The translations under genes and the position numbers were made by a program. The notes under the pieces were generated by a model. It worked only from the letters and a program-made list of their open reading frames with translations. It made no database searches and was not told the DNA's origin. From CAVUFH01 sp963740835 (GTDB lineage Bacteria; Actinomycetota; Acidimicrobiia; IMCC26256; PALSA-610), in NCBI GenBank assembly GCA_963740835.1, contig CAVUFH010000002.1, positions 1-64,000 of the forward strand: 64,000 nt of DNA, read 5' to 3'. This document shows positions 18,158 through 26,642 of the stretch, piece by piece (the stretch's first letter is position 1; the number at the start of each line of letters is the position of its first letter).

Positions 18158-18929
18158 TCAGCTGTTGCCGACGAGCTTGAACACCGCGCCGGTGGGGTCG
18201 GCGGCGGTCGCGAGCCGACCGTACGGCGTGTCCTCGGCGGGCACGACGATCGTCGCGCCGAGATCCACCGCCTGCTTCAACGCGGCGTCGGTGTCGTCGA
18301 CGCGGAAGTACACCGACCAGTGCGCGGGAACTCCCTCGGGCAGGAAGCCGCTGGCGTCCATCACGCCCGCGAGCTGGTCCTCGCCCTGGTTGAGCGTCGT
18401 GTAGCGGAACTCAGGTGTGTCGGACGTCGGTACGCGCGTCCCAGCCGAACGCGTCCTTGTAGAACTGCACGGTCGCGTCGTAGTCGCGCGTGTGCAGCTC
18501 GAACCAGCCCGGCGTGTTCGGCTCGTCCACGACACCGAACCCCTTGTGCAGGCCGGGCTGCCAGATGCCGATCGCCGCGCCACCCGCGTCGATCACGACT
18601 GCCATCGTGCCGAGCTCGCCGACCGCCATCGGCGCGACCATGACCTGGCCGCCGTGTTTGACGACCGCGTCGGCCGTCGCTTGGGCGTCTTCGCTCGCGA
18701 GGTAGATCGACCAGAGGTCGGGCATGGCGTTCGCGCCGTCGTTCTGCATCGCGCCCGCGACGGGGACGCCGTCTTTCGTGAAGTTGATGTAGCCGCCGTA
18801 TTCCGGACCGGCCGACTCGGACTCCCAGCCGAACAGCTCGCCGTAGAACGCGCGGCTCTTGTCGGGGTCGGTCGTGAACAGGTCGATCCAGCAGGGGGCG
18901 CCGATGGTGGCGGAATCACGCTGAGGCAC
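18158..18929 (-). CDS. Two-domain VOC (glyoxalase-like) protein, one frameshift
   Basis: Tandem VOC-superfamily domains, about 256 residues in total. GTG 18929 is the start, with AAGGAG 6 nt before it. Domain 1 runs from PCWIDLFTTDPDKSRAFYG to AAIGIWQPG; domain 2 starts at PGWFELHTRDYDATVQFYK. A +1 shift near 18424 moves domain 2 into another frame, where it continues EFRYTTLNQGEDQLAGVMD and ends TGAVFKLVGNS. This is the 27-kDa antigen-like two-domain class common in actinobacteria. The reaction is unknown. Confidence 0.78.
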
Positions 18930-19036
18930 GGGGGGCTCCTTCTTTCGGGATCGTTCGTGGTCAGTCCTCCGACTCCCGGCCCGAAGCGAAATCATCGGTG
19001 TATCGCCGAGAGCGGGGCGGGCGCGCGGGCGAGACT

Positions 19037-19729
19037 GTGCGGGTGGGCGAGACGTACGAATCGGTGCTCGCGCGGTTGCGGCGAGCGTACGACGCCAAGG
19101 TCGACGTGCGCGAGCGGCATCCGGTCGAGGCCTGGAAGCACGACGAACGGCGCGCGTTCCTCGCCCGGATCGAGGCGACCGGTGCGGCGCGGCTGCTCGA
19201 GATCGGCGCCGGCACCGGACACCACGGCAGGTTCTTCGCCGATGCCGGGCTCGACGTCGTCTGCACAGACGCGTCGCCGGCCATGGTCGAGGCGTGCCGC
19301 GCGAAGGGGCTCGCCTCGGAGCAGGCCGACTTCCTCGCGCTCGAGCGTGGGTGGTCCTTCGACGCCGTCTTCGCGATGAACTGCCTCCTCCACGTCCCGC
19401 GCGTCGACCTGCCGGCGGCGCTGCGATCGGTCGCCGCGGTACTGGTATCCGACGGATGGTTCTTCTGGGGCCAGTACGGCGGCGTCGACCGCGAAGCCAC
19501 GTTCGCGGACGACACGTACGAGCCGAAGCGCTTCTTCTCCTACGTGTCGGACGAAGCGATGCTGACGACCGCGTCCGAATGCTTCGATGTGATCGACTTC
19601 CACACCGTTGCGGTCGACGGCGAGCCGGGGACGCATTTCCAGGCGTTGACGCTCCGATCTCGCCGGGTTGATCACCGCGAAGGTCATCCAGCTGCGTTGA
19701 CCGCGCGCGCCGGGATCAGGTCGCGGTGA
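19037..19729 (+). CDS. Class I SAM-dependent methyltransferase
   Basis: Starts at GTG 19037 (VRVGETYESVLARLRRAYD); upstream in-frame codons look non-coding. SAM-binding motif I is LLEIGAGTGHHGRFF, followed by VVCTDASPAMVEACRAKG (acidic loop) and FDAVFAMNCLLHVP (motif IV). It is 230 residues, cytoplasmic and of UbiE/small-molecule type; the substrate cannot be inferred. Its 3' end overlaps the convergent HIT gene by 14 bp. Confidence 0.82.
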   Translation: MRVGETYESVLARLRRAYDAKVDVRERHPVEAWKHDERRAFLARIEATGAARLLEIGAGTGHHGRFFADAGLDVVCTDASPAMVEACRAKGLASEQADFLALERGWSFDAVFAMNCLLHVPRVDLPAALRSVAAVLVSDGWFFWGQYGGVDREATFADDTYEPKRFFSYVSDEAMLTTASECFDVIDFHTVAVDGEPGTHFQALTLRSRRVDHREGHPAALTARAGIRSR

Positions 19730-20171
19730 GGCGAACGGCGACGGCGCGGGCGATCTCGTTCATGCGCGGTTCGGGGACGCACAGCTCGTCGGGGACACCG
19801 AGCTGACTGAAGACGCGCGGGCCCTTCCACTCGGCGGGGTGGTCCGCGTGCCTGGGGATCATGTGGAAGTGCACGTGCGGATGGCGGGGGTCCTCGGCGA
19901 ACAGCGCCACGTAGGTCTTCGTGCATCCGAGCTCGTCCTGCAGCGCGCGGGAGACGCGCTGCACGAGCGGTCCGAGCTCGCCCGCCTCGGTGTCGTCCAT
20001 GTCGGCGACTGCGGTGATGTGGCGACGTGTCGCGAGCACCAGCCAGCCTTCCAACGCCGTGCCGTAGGCGTGCACGACGTCCCAGCTCCCGGTGCGGAGG
20101 ATCGTGTCCCAGGGCGGTGCGTCGCCCGCGTCACGCCGGGCGACGAGCTCACACGTTCGACAGTCGTCCAT
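19716..20171 (-). CDS. HIT-family nucleotide hydrolase/transferase
   Basis: A 151-residue histidine-triad protein. The catalytic triad HVHFH is at residues 99-103, followed by MIPRH, and the N-terminal CRTC (4-7) likely binds zinc with later His residues. ATG 20171 has CAGACT 6 nt upstream, compatible with a leaderless transcript. HIT proteins hydrolyse AMP-linked compounds; the precise substrate is unknown. Confidence 0.88.
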   Translation of the reverse strand: MDDCRTCELVARRDAGDAPPWDTILRTGSWDVVHAYGTALEGWLVLATRRHITAVADMDDTEAGELGPLVQRVSRALQDELGCTKTYVALFAEDPRHPHVHFHMIPRHADHPAEWKGPRVFSQLGVPDELCVPEPRMNEIARAVAVRLTAT

Positions 20172-20230
20172 CCGTGGAGTCTGGCCGACTCGCAACCGGG
20201 AGTTGGGCGGTCGCGTGCGATGCTGCCGCC

Positions 20231-21043
20231 GTGACGACTCCCGAGGAACACGTCGCGGCGTTGCGCATCCGGCGCGAGCCGCCGCGGTTCCGGCGCGTCG
20301 AAGTGCGAGCGGTGGTACCGGTGACGCCGCGCCTGGTCCGGGTGACGCTCGGCGGCCCCGAGCTCGAGGGGTTCGCCGTCGATCTCCCGGCCGCGAGCGT
20401 GCGGCTGCTGCTGCCGGCCCCGGACACGGACGAACTCGCGATCCCGACGTGGAACGGGAACGAGTTCCTCCTGCCGGACGGTCGCCGACCCGTGATACGC
20501 ACGCTGACACCGCGCCAGGTCGACACCGATGCGCTCGAGCTCGACGTCGAGGTCGTCGTCCACGCGCGCGGGATCGCGTCGTCGTGGGCGGCGCACGCGA
20601 CGACCGGCCGCGCCGCCGCGATCTCGGGTCCGGGCCGTGGGTACACCATTGCCGTTGACGCGCCCGCGTTCTTTCTCGGTGGAGACGAGACCGCCATCCC
20701 CGCGATTTGCCAGTTGCTCGAAGCGCTGCCCGAGGGGACGCCGGTGCAGGTGCACATCGAGGTCGCGAGTGCCGACGCGCGCTTCTCGCTCGTCGCGCAC
20801 CCGCTCGCGACCGTTGTGTGGTCGGAGCTCCCTCCCGGGGCGCCGGCCGGCGACGCACTCCTCGCGGCAGTGCGCGTGGCCGAACTGGTTCCGGACACGC
20901 GCGTGTGGATCGCGGGCGAAGCCGCGTCGATGCAGCGCATCCGCGGTCACCTGTTCGAGGAGCGGGGGCTGCCCCGCGCCCAGACGACGGTGCGCGGTTA
21001 CTGGAAGCACGGGCGCGCCGGCGACGCGGCCGGCGCGGACTGA
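20231..21043 (+). CDS. Siderophore-interacting protein (FAD-binding ferric reductase)
   Basis: A 270-residue flavoprotein predicted to reduce ferric siderophores with NAD(P)H. It starts at GTG 20231, divergent from the HIT gene. The N-terminal beta-barrel carries VTPRLVRVTLGGPEL and the FAD motif RPVIRTLTPR; the C-terminal half has FFLGGDETAIPAICQLLE and ends with VRGYWKHGRAG, a typical SIP ending. No siderophore synthesis or uptake genes are nearby. Confidence 0.88.
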   Translation: MTTPEEHVAALRIRREPPRFRRVEVRAVVPVTPRLVRVTLGGPELEGFAVDLPAASVRLLLPAPDTDELAIPTWNGNEFLLPDGRRPVIRTLTPRQVDTDALELDVEVVVHARGIASSWAAHATTGRAAAISGPGRGYTIAVDAPAFFLGGDETAIPAICQLLEALPEGTPVQVHIEVASADARFSLVAHPLATVVWSELPPGAPAGDALLAAVRVAELVPDTRVWIAGEAASMQRIRGHLFEERGLPRAQTTVRGYWKHGRAGDAAGAD

Positions 21044-21055
21044 TCGGTTCGGGCG

Positions 21056-21061
21056 TAGCGT
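21056..21061 (+). promoter_or_regulatory. -10 box (TAGCGT) of a probable leaderless gene
   Basis: TAGCGT ends 6 nt before the ATG at 21068, and no Shine-Dalgarno sequence lies between. The start of transcription would fall at or next to the ATG. Confidence 0.45.
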
Positions 21062-21067
21062 GCGCGG

Positions 21068-22273
21068 ATGATCGAGACGCTGCGTTCGGTGCTGCGCTTC
21101 GGCCCGGTCGAGCACGATCCGGTCGCCCGCCGTCTCGCGCGCGGTGTGAACGTCGCCGACCTGCGTCACATCGCGCGCCGCCGGCTGCCGCGCGGCGTGT
21201 TCGACTACATCGACGGCGGCGCCGAGGACGAACGCACGTTGTTTGCGAATTCGGCCGCGTTCGCGCGCATCGCCTTCCGGCCGCGCGTGCTGCGCGATGT
21301 GAGTGCCGTCGACCCGTCGACGACGTTGCTCGGTCACCGGCTGCCGATCCCGCTCGTGCTCGCGCCCACCGGCTTCACCCGCATCGCCGACCCGCAGGGC
21401 GAGCTCGCAGTGGCGCGCGCGGCGGCGCGGGCCGGCGTCCCGTACACGCTCTCGACGCTGAGCACGCGCTCGATCGAGGAGGTCGCCGCGGTCAGCACCG
21501 GCTCGAAGTGGTTCCAGGTGTACGTGTGGCGGGACCGCGGGCTGGTGAAAGAGATGGTCGACCGGGCGGCCGGCGCCGGCTACGAGGCGCTGATGCTCAC
21601 GGTCGACACGGCGGTCTTCGGCAGGCGCGAGCGGGACGTGCGACGCGGCTTCACGCTGCCGCCCAAGATCGGCCTGCGCACCTTGCTCGACGGCGCGGTG
21701 CACACGGGTTGGACGTGGCAGTTCGTGCGAGCCGAGCCGATCAAGTTTGCGAACGTGACCGGGCTGGAGGTCGGCGACGGCTCCGACGCAGTCACGCTCG
21801 CCGACTACATCAACGCCCAATTCGATCCGAGCCTGTCGTGGACGGATGTCGAGTGGCTGCGTTCGATCTGGAACGGTCCCATCGTCGTGAAGGGCGTGCA
21901 GACCGTCGAGGACGCGACCATCGCGTCGCAACTGGGGATCGACGCGATCGCGCTGTCGAACCATGGTGGCCGCCAGCTCGACGGCGCGCCCGCGACCGTC
22001 GACCTCGTGGCACCGGTGCGCGACGCGGTCGGCGACGGGCTGCAGATCATCTGTGACGGCGGCGTCCGCCGCGGCAGCGACATCGTGAAGGCCGTCGCAC
22101 TCGGCGCGAACGTGTGCACCGCCGGTCGCGCGTACCTCTATGGGCTGGGCGCGGCGGGGGAGCGGGGCGTCGACCACGTGCTCGAGCTGCTCGCGGCCGA
22201 TGTACGGCGCACGATGGCGCTCCTCGGCGCCCGGTCGATCGCGGATCTCACCCCCGAGCTCGTCACGACCTGA
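21068..22273 (+). CDS. FMN-dependent alpha-hydroxy-acid oxidase/dehydrogenase (LldD-like)
   Basis: A 401-residue TIM-barrel flavoenzyme oxidising L-2-hydroxy acids such as lactate or mandelate. Family blocks: FDYIDGGAEDE at the N-terminus, LAPTGFTRIADPQGELA, VDTAVFGRRERD, VVKGVQTVEDA (Lys contacting FMN), SNHGGRQLDGAP (active-site His and Arg), and ICDGGVRRGSDIVKA with AGRAYLYGL. All catalytic blocks are present. The product lies 25 nt after the siderophore-interacting gene but has its own -10 box. LldD, mycofactocin-linked MftD or glycolate-type activity cannot be told apart; no mycofactocin genes are seen. Confidence 0.88.
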   Translation: MIETLRSVLRFGPVEHDPVARRLARGVNVADLRHIARRRLPRGVFDYIDGGAEDERTLFANSAAFARIAFRPRVLRDVSAVDPSTTLLGHRLPIPLVLAPTGFTRIADPQGELAVARAAARAGVPYTLSTLSTRSIEEVAAVSTGSKWFQVYVWRDRGLVKEMVDRAAGAGYEALMLTVDTAVFGRRERDVRRGFTLPPKIGLRTLLDGAVHTGWTWQFVRAEPIKFANVTGLEVGDGSDAVTLADYINAQFDPSLSWTDVEWLRSIWNGPIVVKGVQTVEDATIASQLGIDAIALSNHGGRQLDGAPATVDLVAPVRDAVGDGLQIICDGGVRRGSDIVKAVALGANVCTAGRAYLYGLGAAGERGVDHVLELLAADVRRTMALLGARSIADLTPELVTT

Positions 22274-22435
22274 CGACGACGTTTGCGACGAACGCACGAA
22301 ACTCCGACGCGGATGAAACGTTCCGCTCCGCGCGGACGTCAGAGCGGAGATGCGGGCGAACATCGCGCCTGCTGCTCGCGTGCGCGGGTTGGCTGCTGCT
22401 GCGGACGTCGGTGCGCGACGGGAACGCGGGAGCGG

Positions 22436-23710
22436 TCAGTCGACGATGGCCGGGTACACCAACGTCTTGAGCTGACCGCGGAAGTTGAATGTGCCCGACG
22501 GCATGAGCTGAGTCATGAACACGACGACCAGCTCCTCGACCGGATCGACCCAGAAGATCGTCGACGCCGCGCCGCCCCACATGTAGTCGCCCGCGGTGCC
22601 GATGGTCTGGTTGGCGACCGGTCCGAGACCGACGGCCATCGTGAGCCCGAACCCGGCACCGTCGAACCCGACTTCGCCGTAGCCGCCCGGCAGCGCGAAC
22701 TGTCGGAGCTCTCCGCCACCGGGCAGGTGGTTCTGCGTCATCAGCTCGACGGTCTTGCGGCCGAGGACGCGCACACCGTCGAGCTCGCCGCCGTTGCACA
22801 GCATCTGCGCGAAGCGCAGGTAGTCGGCCGTCGTCGACACGAGCCCGCCGCCGCCCGACAAGAACGCGCGCGGTGTGCGGTACCCGCTCTGCATCGGGTC
22901 CTCGACGAGGCGCAACGACTTGTCGCGTGCCCGTCCGTAGTTGGCCGCGAAGCGGTCGATCTTGTCGTCGGGGACGACGAAGCCGGTGTCCTCGAGACCG
23001 AGCGGTCCGAAGATCGCGTCCTGCAAGTACTCGTCGAAGCGCCGGCCGGAGATGATCTCGACGAGACGTGCGCACACGTCGGTCGATACCGAGTAGAACC
23101 AGTGCTCGCCGGGATGGAACCGCAGCGGCCGCGCTGCCAGCCGGTCGACGAGCCCCTCGAGCGTCCACTCGGCATCGAGGGGGTTCGCGACGCCGGCAGC
23201 CCAGCGCGACTCGCCGGTCGCGTCGCTCGCTTCGGTCGCGACGCCGAACGGCGCCGCGCGTCCGCCCCACCCGAGGCCGGTCATGTGCATCATCGCGTCG
23301 CGCACCGTCATCGGCCGGTGCGGTTCGACGAGCGTCGTCGTCCCGTCCGCAGCCTTCTCGCGGACCTTCAGGTTCTTCCACGCGGGGATGAAGCGCGCGA
23401 TCGGGTCGTTGAGCTGGAACCGAGCTTGTTCGTACAGCGACATCAACGCGACGCCGGTGATCGGTTTCGTCATCGAGAAGATGCGCCAGATCGTGTCGTC
23501 GCGCACCGGCTGTTCGCGCTCGCGGTCCATGAGGCCGAACGATCGGAAGTAGCCGACGCTCCCGTGGCGCGCGACCGTGACCTGACAGCCCGCGATGCGC
23601 CCACGTTCGACGTACTCCTCCGACAGGTGCCGGGTGATCTGTTCCAGCCGGCCCGCGTCCAGGCCGGCGCCGTCCGGGTCGATCTTGTGCAAGTCCGCGC
23701 CTCCCGTCAT
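22436..23710 (-). CDS. Serine hydrolase, class C beta-lactamase/esterase family
   Basis: A 424-residue penicillin-binding-like hydrolase (EstB/DD-peptidase fold). The nucleophile motif SMTK is at residues 79-82; the second motif is around FYSVSTDV, and YMWGGAAS replaces the KTG/HGG strand. ATG 23710 overlaps the stop of the upstream aldo/keto reductase (ATGA), so the two form an operon. There is no clear signal peptide, which favours a cytoplasmic esterase over a true beta-lactamase. Confidence 0.85.
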   Translation of the reverse strand: MTGGADLHKIDPDGAGLDAGRLEQITRHLSEEYVERGRIAGCQVTVARHGSVGYFRSFGLMDREREQPVRDDTIWRIFSMTKPITGVALMSLYEQARFQLNDPIARFIPAWKNLKVREKAADGTTTLVEPHRPMTVRDAMMHMTGLGWGGRAAPFGVATEASDATGESRWAAGVANPLDAEWTLEGLVDRLAARPLRFHPGEHWFYSVSTDVCARLVEIISGRRFDEYLQDAIFGPLGLEDTGFVVPDDKIDRFAANYGRARDKSLRLVEDPMQSGYRTPRAFLSGGGGLVSTTADYLRFAQMLCNGGELDGVRVLGRKTVELMTQNHLPGGGELRQFALPGGYGEVGFDGAGFGLTMAVGLGPVANQTIGTAGDYMWGGAASTIFWVDPVEELVVVFMTQLMPSGTFNFRGQLKTLVYPAIVD

Positions 23711-24741
23711 CGCGCACCCGCCGGCCGCCGGCGCCGCCACGCCTGGCTGAGGGCGGGGTGGGCCCAACCGGCTTCACCCCGGTTGACGTTCGTGCCCGGC
23801 GGGACGAGCGCATCGATGCGGTCGAGGGTCTCGTCGTCGAGGGCGACGTCTGATTCGAGCAGCCCCTCGAGTTGCTCCATCGTGCGCGGTCCGATGATCG
23901 CGGCACTGACGGCAGGGTGCGCGAGCGTGAACCCGATCGCGAGATGCGTGAGCGGCATGCCTGCGTCCGCCGCGACCTTCTCCAACTCGGGGATCAGCGC
24001 GAGCTTGCGCTGCACCGCGGGTCGTTCGGGATCGAACCGGTCGGGAGTGCGCGCGGCGCGGCCGGTCGTCGGCGCGGCCTCGCCCGGCCGGTAGCGCCCG
24101 GTGAGGAACCCGCCGTTCAGCGGGCTCCACGGGATCACACCCATGCCGTACTGCTCACAGGTCGGCAGCACCGACTCCTCGATGCCGCGCACGAAGATCG
24201 AGTAGGGCGGTTGCTCCACCCGGAAACGTTCGTGGCCGCGTCGTTCCGCGGTCCACTGCGCCTCGACGATCGCTTCCGCGGGAAACGTCGACGAGCCCAG
24301 ATAGTTGACCTTCCCCTGGTGCACGAGATCCGACAGGGCCGAGAGCGTGTCGTCGATGTCGGTGCCGGGCTCCGGCCGGTGCACTTGGTAGAGGTCGATG
24401 GTGTCGGTGTCGAGCCGCCGCAAGCTGTTCTCGACCTCGCGCACGATCCACCGGCGCGAGTTGCCCTTCTCGTTCGGATCCGAGCTCATCGGCGCGTGCA
24501 ATTTGGTCGCCAGCACGACGCGGTCGCGGCGGCCCTTCAGTGCCTTGCCGACGATCTCCTCCGACTCACCGGCCGAGTACACGTCCGCGGTGTCGACGAA
24601 GTTGATGCCGGCGTCGAGCGCGCGGTGGATGATCCGGATGCAGTCGTCGTGGTCCGGATTGCCCATGGCACCGAACATCATGGCGCCGAGGCACAGCGGG
24701 CTGACCTTGACCCCGGTGGTTCCGAGCGAGCGGTAGCGCAT
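23707..24741 (-). CDS. Aldo/keto reductase
   Basis: A 344-residue NADPH-dependent reductase. ATG 24741 has AGGAG 7 nt upstream. Catalytic residues are visible: Asp and Tyr in FVDTADVYSAGESEE, Lys in VVLATKLHAP and His in YQVHRPEPGTD. The cofactor site is AAIIGPRTMEQL and the N-terminus MRYRSLGTTGVKVSPLCLG is canonical. First gene of a two-gene operon with the serine hydrolase. The substrate is unknown. Confidence 0.92.
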   Translation of the reverse strand: MRYRSLGTTGVKVSPLCLGAMMFGAMGNPDHDDCIRIIHRALDAGINFVDTADVYSAGESEEIVGKALKGRRDRVVLATKLHAPMSSDPNEKGNSRRWIVREVENSLRRLDTDTIDLYQVHRPEPGTDIDDTLSALSDLVHQGKVNYLGSSTFPAEAIVEAQWTAERRGHERFRVEQPPYSIFVRGIEESVLPTCEQYGMGVIPWSPLNGGFLTGRYRPGEAAPTTGRAARTPDRFDPERPAVQRKLALIPELEKVAADAGMPLTHLAIGFTLAHPAVSAAIIGPRTMEQLEGLLESDVALDDETLDRIDALVPPGTNVNRGEAGWAHPALSQAWRRRRPAGAR

Positions 24742-24911
24742 GGTTCTGCTCCTGGTCGCGGGTGTCGCGGAACCGTTCCCTGCCTGCCGGGCCCCGGTCA
24801 AGTCGCCGGTGGACCGCCGGTCAAGTCCGTGGCCGCGGCGCCCGTTGATTCTCAGCGACCTCTCGGCTGGCGCGGAGTGCGCTCACATGCACCCTCGCGA
24901 AGCTGACGAAC

Positions 24912-26114
24912 ATGCGGCCCGCACCCGACCGGACAACAGCATGGGATCTCGTCGGGCCGGTGCCGGCGGCCCCCCTCGGACATCCCGGGACTGCTGCACC
25001 TCTCGTCGAGATCGTCGTCCCGGTCTACAACGAGATGGCCGCGCTCGAGGCGAGCATCCACCGGCTGCACGCGTACCTCGACGCCCGGTTTCCGTTCACG
25101 TGGCGGATCACGATCGCCGACAACGCCTCCACCGACGGGACCGCGGTCGCGGCCGCGCGCCTCGCGGGCGAGCTCGACGGCGTCCGTGCGCTGCGCCTCG
25201 ATCGCAAGGGTCGTGGCTTCGCGCTGCGCTCGGCCTGGAATGCCAGCGACGCCGCGGTCGTGGCGTACATGGACGTCGACCTCTCGACCGATCTCGACGC
25301 GCTCCTCCCGCTCGTCGCACCGCTCGTGTCGGGCCATTCCGACGTCGCGATCGGATCGCGCCTCGCGCCGGGCGCTTCCGTCGCGCGTTACCCGAAACGA
25401 GAGTTCATCTCGCGCGCGTACAATGCCCTGTTGCGCGCCGTGTTCGCGACACCGGTGCGCGACGCGCAATGCGGCTTCAAGGCGGTACGCGGAGACGTCG
25501 CGGAGCGACTGCTCCCCGCGATCGAGGACAACGCCTGGTTCTTCGACACCGAGCTCCTGCTCCTCGCGCAGCACAACGGCCTGCGCGTGCACGAAGTGCC
25601 CGTCGACTGGGTCGACGACACCGACAGCCGGGTGGACGTGCGCCGGACCGCGCTCGACGACCTCGCGGGCGTCGTGCGTATGGCGCGGACCTTCTGGACG
25701 GGCGGCGGCCGGATCGAGCTCGGTGACGCGACTCGCCCGCAGCTCGAAGACGACTTCGGCCGCCGGCTCGTCCTGTTCGGCCTCATCGGTGCGGTCAGCA
25801 CCTGCGTGTCGCTCCTGCTCTTCCTGATGTTCCGCGCGCCGCTCGGTGCAGTCGTCGCGAACGCCATCGCAGTGACCGCGACCTTCGTCGCGAACACGTG
25901 GGCGAACGCCCGCTTCACCGCGCACCGGGCCGAACCCAACTGGCTCGGTGCCCTCACCGTCTACGCGGGCGCGCTCGCGCTCACATCGGTCGCCTTGCTC
26001 CTCGTCGGCGCGGCCGGCGGCGGCCTCGGCGTCGAGCTCGCGGTGCTCCTCTCGACCTGGACCCTGGCCGCGGTCGCGCGGCTCGCGCTCGTGTCGTCGT
26101 GGTCGCGACGATGA
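24912..26114 (+). CDS. Dolichol-phosphate-mannose-synthase-like GT2 fused to a GtrA domain
   Basis: A 400-residue protein. The N-terminal GT2 domain (about 30-270) carries EIVVPVYNEMAAL, ADNASTDGT, VVAYMDVDLSTDLDAL (DxD, metal/nucleotide-sugar) and DAQCGFKAVRGDV, typical of enzymes that load a sugar onto polyprenyl phosphate. The C-terminal 130 residues hold four hydrophobic segments, starting FGLIGAVSTCVSLLLF, that match the GtrA family, thought to flip the lipid-linked sugar. A second GtrA gene and a GT39 transferase follow in the same direction. Confidence 0.85.
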   Translation: MRPAPDRTTAWDLVGPVPAAPLGHPGTAAPLVEIVVPVYNEMAALEASIHRLHAYLDARFPFTWRITIADNASTDGTAVAAARLAGELDGVRALRLDRKGRGFALRSAWNASDAAVVAYMDVDLSTDLDALLPLVAPLVSGHSDVAIGSRLAPGASVARYPKREFISRAYNALLRAVFATPVRDAQCGFKAVRGDVAERLLPAIEDNAWFFDTELLLLAQHNGLRVHEVPVDWVDDTDSRVDVRRTALDDLAGVVRMARTFWTGGGRIELGDATRPQLEDDFGRRLVLFGLIGAVSTCVSLLLFLMFRAPLGAVVANAIAVTATFVANTWANARFTAHRAEPNWLGALTVYAGALALTSVALLLVGAAGGGLGVELAVLLSTWTLAAVARLALVSSWSRR

Positions 26115-26605
26115 TCGGTCGCATTCGGCAACACCCGATGTGCGGGCGCATCGTTCGGTGCTTCGGGGTTTCGATCGGCTCGACGGTGTTGACCGCGTTC
26201 GTCATCATCGTGCTCGCGCTCGGCTTCGGAGTTCCGGGCGGCTACGCGAACGTCGCCGCGGTGCTCATCAGCACCGGTCCGTCGTACTTCGCGAACCGGC
26301 GCTGGGTCTGGGGCGTGCGCGAGCGCAGCAACTACGCGCGTCAGGTCGCACCATTCTGGGGGCTGTCGATCTCCGGGCTGATCCTCTCGACGATCGCCGT
26401 CGGCGCGATGGACCGGCTCTCCACGGGCTGGCCACCCGCGTTGCGCGCCTTCGCGCTGCCCTTCGCCAACCTCGCGGTCTACGGCGCGCTGTGGATCGTC
26501 CAGTTCGCGCTGCTCGAGCGCGTCATCTTCCGGGACCGAGCGGCCGGCGTTCCTCCCCCCGCCGGCGCTCGATCCCGGACCTCCCCCGACCGTGCGGCCG
26601 CTTGA
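26111..26605 (+). CDS. GtrA-family membrane protein
   Basis: A 164-residue membrane protein beginning at ATG 26111 inside the stop of the GT2-GtrA gene (ATGA). It has four hydrophobic segments: FGVSIGSTVLTAFVIIV, ANVAAVLISTGPSYFANRRWVW (the conserved FxxNRxWxW block), ISGLILSTIAVGAM and LAVYGALWIVQFALL. Proposed to help move polyprenyl-phosphate sugars across the membrane. It is unusual that the preceding GT2 already carries its own GtrA domain. Confidence 0.82.
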   Translation: MIGRIRQHPMCGRIVRCFGVSIGSTVLTAFVIIVLALGFGVPGGYANVAAVLISTGPSYFANRRWVWGVRERSNYARQVAPFWGLSISGLILSTIAVGAMDRLSTGWPPALRAFALPFANLAVYGALWIVQFALLERVIFRDRAAGVPPPAGARSRTSPDRAAA

Positions 26606-26642
26606 GTCGTCCGCCGCAACCGTTCCCCCTCACGGAGCAGTC

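Noticed and set aside
22328..22354. TCCGCTC/GAGCGGA inverted repeat as a terminator
   Set aside because: Only 7 bp with a 13-nt loop and no T tract; too weak to call between the convergent genes.
19859..22363. 834-codon minus-strand frame opposite the siderophore-interacting and alpha-hydroxy-acid oxidase genes
   Set aside because: Overlaps two clear genes plus the HIT gene; composition is typical of antisense frames in GC-rich DNA.
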